Below are positions 57,446 through 64,000 of a stretch of 64,000 bases of DNA, one piece after another. The notes under the pieces are model-generated. The model did not search any database. It saw nothing but the letters and a program-made list of their open reading frames with translations, and was not told the origin of the DNA. Source of the DNA: Chlorocebus sabaeus (Eukaryota; Chordata; Mammalia; Primates; Cercopithecidae); NCBI RefSeq assembly GCF_047675955.1, contig NC_132918.1, forward strand, positions 86,133,139 to 86,197,138, read 5' to 3'. Positions within the stretch are counted from its first letter, which is position 1; each line of letters begins with the position of its first letter. A program made the translations under genes and the position numbers.

Positions 57446-59059
57446 ACAAGTTTTGTAAAGAATTTCTAGAAGAGATCAAAGTTTTTTCTTCTCTTCCATC
57501 TAGTGCCAGACTTAGGCAGGCAAGTTTCTTTAATTTTCCTATTTGTGTTAAGCTATTAAACTTTTATTGACTCTTTGGGACCCTGTTTCATCTGGGAGAT
57601 CACCATGGTTGTTCCTGAGTTTGATTTTCTACCCCCATATCAACTGCATTCATCTACATGCACTCTCCAAGGTTTGGCATTCAAATGACCTTCATCCTCA
57701 GGTGAAAGCCAGCTGGTCCATCGTATACCTTCCATGGTTCCTGGTTGATTCGTTTGTATATTGTTTGTCATACCACCATTTTTATGCAACCTTAAAGTGA
57801 GTTTTTAAAATGTGTGTGTTTCAAATATATATTTTATCCAACATTTTAGTTGTTTCAGTCATGATAGTCAGGTACCTAATCTGCTATCTGATAAGAAATA
57901 GAAGTGTCTCTGTTGGCAGTATTAATCTTCCATCTGCACTTTAGACCCTTTTTTGTAGAATCAGCCAGAGTAGGAGGATTTTGTTTGTTTGGTTTCTTGA
58001 TTTCCATGATCACATGACCTAGTCTAATTATTTCACAGATGCCTCCACCTAGGCTTCTGTCCCTCATACTTCCAACCTTTGCACCAACCCTGAGTCCAGG
58101 TCCTAATCTAATACTTTTATGTAAGAGCAGTTGTAAGAGAGGTAGGGAGGGGAATGGAAAGAGTAAGAGCAAGAGCAAGAGAAAGAAGAAAGAGAGAGAT
58201 AGAAAAAGGGGTTTATGTTAGCTGAAGAGTGACTGCATGTTTTTCAAATCATGGTTTTCTTTTTTTTTCATTGGTACTTTGTCTCCTAGTAAATTTTTTA
58301 TTAGGTTGAAAACTGGTTTGTGCAAAATGAAAGTTTTTCTTACTGAAATTTTATTTAATAATAAGGCTTTTATATCTTTTATTAGCTCTTAAACAACAGG
58401 TTTCCCACCCTGCCCCGAGGTCCTAGTCATTTTGTAAAGCAGCAGTCTATTTTGCCATTTTCAAAAACACCTATTATCCATTTACAGTGTGAAATTCATT
58501 GGAAAATAATCTAAAAATAACTCTAAGATCTACATGGTTTAGAAGTTTAAATTTCTGTTTTGTTAGTAATATCAGATCAGATGATGTTCTACCCTCATAC
58601 TTAGCTCAGAATTCACTATAAGAGTATAACTGACTGTGGTTAATAGCGAAATCAGTAGGAACAATCAAGGATTAGAGTAAAAGAGGTATTTGACCTCAAA
58701 ATCTGGAGGCTATTTGTGACTTATGATAGTTCAGTAATAAACTGTTAAGGGGGTTAGTGAGCTCAGTGAAAACTCAAAGACATGGGTCTAGAAGAAGTAT
58801 TAAACAAATAAGGCTCAGCTAGCCAGCTATTGAGGAGCTAGGTGGAAGACAATCCAAAGGAACCCCGGTTATCTAAAAACATGGGACAGACAAAGCATCA
58901 TTTGGGAATTGCCTGGAGCTGTCATCAAAACTGGTAATAAAAGTTGCGGTGCTCCTACTTAGGAAATTTTTTTGCTGGAGAACACAGCTCTTAAACCAAT
59001 GAAAGCCAATGAGAATATTACAAGTAAAAGTATTGCCAACAGATGCCACTTTCATGACT
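57446..59059. other. Unclassified DNA with a purine-rich patch
   Basis: About 1.6 kb without a recognised element. A purine run (gag/aag units) lies at 58135-58210. Frames of 60-100 codons on both strands around it are compositional. No gene supported. Confidence 0.4.
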
Positions 59060-59121
59060 ACTGGGGCAGAAAAATCAAAGCCATAATGAGATACCACTTC
59101 ATATTCACTAGAATGGCTGTC

Positions 59122-59200
59122 AAAAATAAATATATATATAATATATATATGTGTATGTACATATGTGTGTGTGTGTATATATACATATACATATATATAT
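59122..59200. repeat. TA/TG compound microsatellite
   Basis: Runs atatatatataatatatatat, gtgtatgtacatatgtgtgtg and tatatatacatatacatatat within the L1M fragment. Confidence 0.85.
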
Positions 59201-59838
59201 CAAGTGTTGGGGAGGATGTGGGAGAAATTAGAACCCTTTACATTGCTGATGGGAATATAAAACAGTGTAACTGCTGTGGAAAAGGTATGGTGCTTCCTTA
59301 AAAATGTAAACGTTAAATTTCCATATAGTTTTGCAATTCCATTTCTGGGTATATACCACAAAAATTCAAAGCAGAGATTTGACAAATATTTTTGAACTCA
59401 TGTTCACAGCAGCATTATTCACGATAGCCAAAAGGTGAAAGGAGCCCAGGTGTCCATTAGTGGATGAATGGACTAACAAAGTAGTATATACAGACCACAG
59501 AACAGTATTCGGCCTTAAGAAAAAAGCAAATTCTGACATACGCCACAACATGGCTAAACCTTAAATGCATTATGTCAAGTGAAATAAGTCAGTCACAAGA
59601 GGAGGACAAATACCGTACAATTCCACTTACATGCAGCACCTAGAGTAGTTAAAGTAGAATGGTGGTTACCAGGAGCTGAGAGGAGGTGGGAAATAAGAGT
59701 TAGTATTTAAATGGATACAAAGTTCAGTTAGAGAAGAAGAAAATGTTCTGGAGATGAGCATTGCTGATGGTTGGTTACACAACAATGTGAATATCCTTAA
59801 TGCTACTGAATTGTACACTTAAAAATGATTAAATGGTG

Positions 59839-59840
59839 TA

Positions 59841-59879
<39 letters not shown>

Positions 59880-59880
59880 T
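59839..59880. repeat. (TG)n(TA)nTn tract at Alu tail
   Basis: gtatgtgtgtgta, then (ta)n, then T10, leading directly into the antisense Alu. The flanking ttaaatggt copies place this tract inside the insertion. Confidence 0.85.
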
Positions 59881-60152
59881 CAGTTGGAGTCTCGCTCTGT
59901 GGCTGAGGCTGGAGTGCAGTGGCGCGATCTCGGCTCACTGCAGCCTCTGCCTCCCGGGTTCAAGTGATTCTCCTGCCTCAGCCTCCTGAGTAACTGGGAC
60001 TACGCCACCACGTCTGGCTAATTTTTGTATTTTTAGTAGAGACGGGGTTTCACCATGTTGGCCAGGATGATCTCGATCTCCTGACCTCATGAACCACCTG
60101 CGTTGGCCTCCCAAAGTGCTGGGATGACAGGCATGAGCCACCACACCCAGCC
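59881..60152 (-). mobile_element. Alu SINE, S-type, with microsatellite tail
   Basis: An antisense Alu with both arms. A small gap in the right arm (gactac-gccaccacg, lacking the usual aggcgc-type hexamer). The target duplication ttaaatggt lies at 59830-59838 (before the tail) and 60153-60161. Confidence 0.93.
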
Positions 60153-60215
60153 TTAAATGGTAAATTTTATATTATATATATTTTCTATAAATAAAAATAT
60201 TTTAAAAATTTAAAG

Positions 60216-61094
60216 TCAGGATTAGAGGACTAAGAACAATTTACATGGCCTGCATGCCCTCACAATGATTGATATATATATCGATGAGGCAAAAAACAGT
60301 AATTTAAGGTAGTAAGCCTAACAAGAAAGCTATCACTTATCCCCTAGTCCCTTTTACATTAGTAAGATTTCTATTGTACTTTATGCCCAACAAAAGATTA
60401 GCATATACTAGTGATTCAATGAGTGTTTAATGTGCCAGGATCTCTGTCCTGTGCTGTGGGGGATGCAAAATAACTAATATCTACATATATTTAATGTGTA
60501 CAAAACCTTCATGAGAGAACGTTTAAATATTACCATCCTGTATGAGAGAGCTGACAATTCAAGATGAGCTCAATCTTCTCGCCTGCCACCTGTTTTCTTT
60601 CAAGTTTTCCCCCAAGTCGTGTGAAAATCCTTTATTCTGAGGGTGGACGTCACATTGGACATGGCCACATAATGCTAAGCTAACTTATTCTAAATCAATT
60701 GCTATTAGTACCTCTGTAATGGAACTTCCCTTAAGAAAATCAGATGAAATTTAAAATTGATTTTGTGACCAGAGCTCTGAAGCATATGATATAATAAAAC
60801 AAAACATTCCTGTGTTTCTATCTGGGGTCTAAAAGACCAGACTGACATACTGTCAAGTGCTTTAGTTTATGAATCTAAATAGTCAATGACATGTCTGAAA
60901 AATATATAATGTACATATATACGTACATTAATACACAGAGAAAATTGCTTATATATGTTCCATTCATTCTCTGATCTGTTTTCCCCTAAGCTGTCAAGAA
61001 GCAATACAATTTTAGTTTATGTATTTTCCCATAGAGAAAACTTACCTAGAAAAAGTCTCCAATAAAATGGTTGATTCCTCCTCAGTTATCTTTA
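60216..61094. other. Unclassified DNA, with short L2-like block
   Basis: 60412-60475 (gattcaatgagtgtttaatg ... tgctgtgggggatgcaaaat) may be an antisense L2 3' end. Nothing else recognised. Confidence 0.4.
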
Positions 61095-61480
61095 GCCAAA
61101 CTATGAAGCATATACTTCCTAATTATTCTTTCTAAAGCACACCTTTGACCATGCTACTGCCCTACACGGAAACTGTCAAGAGTTCCTACTGACTTCCAAA
61201 AAACGTTCAAAACCTCACTGAGATAGTCCAGGACCCATCTCAGTCTGCAACTTCTTTCTCTGAATTGTTTTTAAATGTAGTGTCATCTCTATATAAAACA
61301 AAACACTCGCCACTCCAAAACAAACCCTAAAGTTTCCAATCTTTAGAACTGTTTTTATACCATTTTTCCTTACTATAATGCAACTCTATACAAATTTCAT
61401 TCTTCAACATATAAATGTACTATAACCATATTGCTTAGCATTGTACTAGATATAGGAAAAAGATGTACACACTTTAATGG
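61095..61480 (+). mobile_element. LINE L2 body/3' fragment
   Basis: Sense L2 blocks: attctttctaaagcacacct, ttgaccatgctactgccct, gagttcctactgacttccaa and gatagtccaggacccatctc. Confidence 0.65.
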
Positions 61481-61677
61481 ACTTGCTAGTATTTATTTAT
61501 TTATAGATTAATTCCAAATACCTCAAGGTATTTGTTAAGAGCTTACAAATAGAGAGGTAGGCCATCATTTCAGCTTCCTAGGAATCTAGAAATAGCTGCA
61601 TAATTCTATTTAAGTTTTTTTTCTGAAAATAAGTTTAATGAAAAAAAAATTATTGTCATTTTATTTCTTCCTAGCTT

Positions 61678-62080
61678 TCTTTTTCTTTTTCTTTTTTGAG
61701 ACAATCTCATACTGTGCCCCAGGCTGGAGTGCAGTAGTTTGACCACAGCTCACTGTAGCTTTGACCTCTCAAGCTCAAGCAGCCCTCCCACCTCAGCCTC
61801 CCAAGTAGCTGGGATTGCAGGTGCATACAACTGCACCCAGCTGATTTTCGCAGGTCCATGCAACAACATCCAGCTGATTTTGGCAGGTGCGTGCAACCGC
61901 ACCCAGCTGATTTTCGCAGGTGCATGCAACCGCACCCAGCTGATTTTTCTTATTTTTTGTAGAGACGAGGTTTTGCTATGGTGCTTTGGCTGGTCTTGAA
62001 CTCCTGAGCTCAAGCAATCCTCCCACCTTGGCCTCTCAAAGTGCTGGGATTACAGACATGAGCCACTGTGCCCAGCCTCC
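61678..62080 (-). mobile_element. AluJ carrying an internal 33-bp tandem repeat
   Basis: An antisense AluJo-like element (ctgagctcaagcaatcctcc, gagccactgtgcccagcc end). It is about 100 bp longer than normal because of a four-copy 33-bp repeat at 61818-61949. Both arms and the tail are otherwise present. The repeat is described separately. Confidence 0.93.
61818..61949. repeat. 33-bp x 4 minisatellite inside an Alu
   Basis: Units at 61818-61850, 61851-61883, 61884-61916 and 61917-61949, each beginning caggt and ending cagctgatttt plus two bases. Units 3 and 4 differ at one internal position (gcgtgc or gcatgc) and at their last bases, and unit 2 is the most diverged. The first unit corresponds to ordinary Alu sequence, so three extra copies were gained. 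Because 33 is divisible by three, frames on both strands stay open and show 11-residue repeats. Confidence 0.93.
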
Positions 62081-62309
62081 TGTAGCAATATTTACTCTCA
62101 AAGTGTAAGGAAAAAAAAAAAAAAACAGTATACACAAATATTGCTATTAAATATCCCATGAACATTTATTGAATAACTTCCATGTACTTCAAAGTACAGG
62201 AGGCATTTGAAAGTGATGGAAAAATACAGAGGACAGTTATAAAGGTTAGTAAGAATTTTCATTATTTAAGAGTAATGAAGCATAACTATAATACAAGGTA
62301 GAAAGTGAC

Positions 62310-62356
62310 ATTGTAAATAAAAAATAAAAATAAAATAAAATAAAATAATAAAAAAA
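62310..62356. repeat. (TAAAA)n microsatellite
   Basis: aaaaataaaaataaaataaaa and similar units, ending in an A run. Confidence 0.8.
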
Positions 62357-62682
62357 AGATTTGGCTTTGGAGTTAAAAGGTAGAGATTTCTCCTGCTTGG
62401 GAAGATCCAGAAAGCTGCATGTTAAAACAAGATGTTTCCATTTGTCTTCAGCAAGCGTCAGCCACAATAGGAGCTCATTAGGACAACTAGGTACCAAACT
62501 CTTCAACACGGATCTATTTCCATGGTGTCAGTTCTATATGTTTATATATATTTTTTCCTTGATCTTATGAAGATTTCAATAAATCTACACACACAAAAGC
62601 ACTGAAAACCACATTTGCCACAAAATACCAAAGTTCTTAAATATTAGTGATTTGGAATTACTGTGTATAGTCCTAGCACGGA

Positions 62683-62685
<3 letters not shown>

Positions 62686-62719
<34 letters not shown>
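62686..62719. repeat. Uninterrupted T34 run without adjacent element
   Basis: Thirty-four T between cacggactc and agagatttgg. Neither side shows Alu or L1 sequence. It may be the tail of an extremely truncated antisense retrotransposon. Confidence 0.9.
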
Positions 62720-62722
<3 letters not shown>

Positions 62723-63119
62723 GATTTGGGAAATTATTTTCAGCCTATTTTCTCCTTAGATGCTGTATGACTTAATCAACAGTAAATAGTTTCATGAATA
62801 GTAAAAGAAGTGCTTATTTCAGGACCTCTGTTCCGTCTTTCACAGACTTAAAGTGCTAATGGAAACCTTATGAATTAATGCCTGTTCATTTCAGGGCTGC
62901 TCTTGCCCTTAGTGTATCTCTGGAAAGACATGCTCCAGAAAGTGTGCTTTCCTTTTTAAATGAATATGTAGATTCCTGTGAGGAAGGGAGAAGCAATGAA
63001 CAAATCCTTTTCAATATTAACTCCGGAGTGTTGCTATTAATGAAGGATACATGAAACAAAATAGTAGTTATTTGAAAAGCCAAACAAAACGATAGATTTT
63101 TAATATAGTTTAACAAATG
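62720..63119. other. Unclassified DNA
   Basis: Nothing recognised; a 76-codon minus-strand frame is not supported. Confidence 0.35.
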
Positions 63120-63404
63120 TTAATTTAGTTTCTACAAGGTACCACAGTTTTAGGCATGGTAGACAGAGAAATGAAAGTGGCAAACAAGGTCCACGTTTTC
63201 TACATATCTCATGTTCTGGATGTATGCGATATGGCTTATAGAGAGAGAGAAGGCAAAAGGTAGGAGAAAACAAGAAATAAAATACACGTCATTAACAAGG
63301 AAACAAATTTTAAAACAATTTCGAATAGTGATAAGTGCTATGAAGACAATAGCTTAGGGTGAGCTGATAAAGATGAAATTGGTAGGGATCTTATATTAGG
63401 TGGA
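63120..63404 (-). mobile_element. LINE L2, left part
   Basis: Antisense L2: tagtttctacaaggtaccac, tttaggcatggtagacagag, acaaggtccacgttttctac, gtgataagtgctatgaagac and gcttagggtgagctgataaa. It breaks off at the MLT1 LTR and resumes at 63741. Confidence 0.75.
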
Positions 63405-63740
63405 TGCTGTGGTCTAGAAGTTTGCTCCTCTGCCCCCGGTAAATTTTTAGGTTGAAATTCTAACCCCCAAAACAATGGTATTAGGAGGTGAGGGCTTTTG
63501 GGAAGTGATTTGGGCTCTGCCCTCATGAATGGGATTAGTGCCCATATGAAATAGGCCCAAGAGAGCTTGTTCACCCTTCTACCACATGAAGACACGGCTA
63601 GAAAGGTATGAACCAGGAAAAAGGTGGGCACCTTGATCTGAAACTTATCAGCCTCCAGAACTATGACTAATACGTTTCTATTGATTATAAGCTACCTAGT
63701 CCATGGTACTTCATTATAGCAGACTGAGTTGACCAAGATA
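63405..63740 (+). mobile_element. MLT1-type MaLR LTR
   Basis: Starts tgctgtggtctagaagtttg. Contains gaaattctaacccccaaaac, ggtattaggaggtgagggct, catgaatgggattagtgccc, cagcctccagaactatgact and ctagtccatggtacttcatt, and ends near gttgaccaagata. This is the MLT1A/MLT1B layout. Target duplications are no longer clear. It is inserted in an L2. Confidence 0.9.
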
Positions 63741-64000
63741 ATGAGCACTGAAGAGGTAAAATAAGGAAGTGACATTTGGCCTGATTCCTAAATTATCAAC
63801 TTACAAACAGCAAGACATATAAAAATTCAAGCAGTAAAGTAGCAAAGACAAAGACCTCAAGGTGGAAACCAGCTTGGAGGATTCTAGAAAAACCAAGAAG
63901 GCCTGTATAAGAGAGGCATGGTGACTAAAATGGGGGTGTTGCAAGATAAAATTGTAAGAATTGGTAAGATCACGTAAGGAAGATAATTTAAGTTTGCGTA
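63741..64000 (-). mobile_element. LINE L2, right part (runs off window)
   Basis: Continues the L2 after the LTR: aaggaagtgacatttggcct, caaagacaaagacctcaagg and aaaccaagaaggcctgtata, in the antisense L2 body order. It is cut by the window end. Confidence 0.7.

Larger units (their letters stand above)
59060..60215 (+). mobile_element. L1M 3' end (L1MA/MB-like), split by an Alu
   Basis: ORF2 C-terminal and 3' UTR sequence: ccataatgagataccacttc, tcatgttcacagcagcatta, gaatggtggttaccaggagc, gatggttggttacacaacaa and gaattgtacacttaaaaatg. After the Alu it ends with taaattttatatt... A TG/TA microsatellite (59122-59200) lies inside. Many stops. Confidence 0.8.

Noticed and set aside
61818..61949. Could the regularly spaced repeats be a CRISPR-like array?
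   Set aside because: Units are directly adjacent with no spacers, lie in an Alu, and this is primate DNA.
61707..62013. Frames with 11-residue repeats on both strands
   Set aside because: Produced by the 33-bp minisatellite inside an Alu; not a repeat protein.

Overview
This window is non-coding primate nuclear DNA, either intergenic or deep intron. The evidence for a primate is the thirteen or so Alu elements of the J, S and Y ages, an L1PA-type LINE with 3' transduction, and MaLR (THE1/MST/MLT1) LTRs, all on a background of ancient L2 and MIR copies. AluY together with a fairly young L1PA points to a catarrhine (ape or Old World monkey). I cannot name the species. I found no intact host gene, exon structure, tRNA or rRNA. 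Every long reading frame belongs to a broken mobile element or is a shadow of one.

Layout. 1-11.0 kb: AT-rich DNA with Alus, eroded L2 and MIR copies, an MST-type LTR (10023-10407, minus), and a diffuse ERV-like remnant around it. 11.3-16.0 kb: a layered locus. An old L1M ORF2 is split by a MaLR element with both LTRs (12069-15715). That element is itself split by an antisense ERVK-type solo LTR (13602-14600). 16-21.7 kb: L2, microsatellites and two Alus. 21.7-27.9 kb: an L1MA-like element, internally deleted and hit by an MST LTR, an AluJ, a 5'-truncated AluY and a full AluY. 28-31 kb: a self-complementary TG/CA microsatellite, a long L2 and unclassified DNA. 30957-36484 (minus): the youngest L1, near full length with perfect 16-bp target duplications. 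It has a 3' transduction, a shortened 5' UTR, and ORF1 and ORF2 broken by several stops and frameshifts. 36.5-43 kb: L2, MIR, two tandem AluS and a repeat-poor patch (38.2-39.1 kb). 43.1-49.0 kb: an L1PB-like element nested in the 3' end of an older L1, carrying a chimeric half-LTR junction. 51-56.2 kb: an AluY with a long purine tail, then about 4.6 kb of ERVL-type internal sequence (gag-pol-integrase order on the minus strand). 56-64 kb: L2, an L1M 3' end split by an Alu whose tail became a microsatellite, an AluJ carrying a four-copy 33-bp minisatellite, an orphan T34 run, and an L2 split by an MLT1 LTR.

Nothing here works as a pathway. What is informative is the order of insertion and the structural events: template switching, transduction, deletions across element junctions and repeat birth inside retrotransposons. 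Family names come from recall of consensus sequences without alignment. Boundaries backed by target-site duplications are good to a few bases; the others are approximate.
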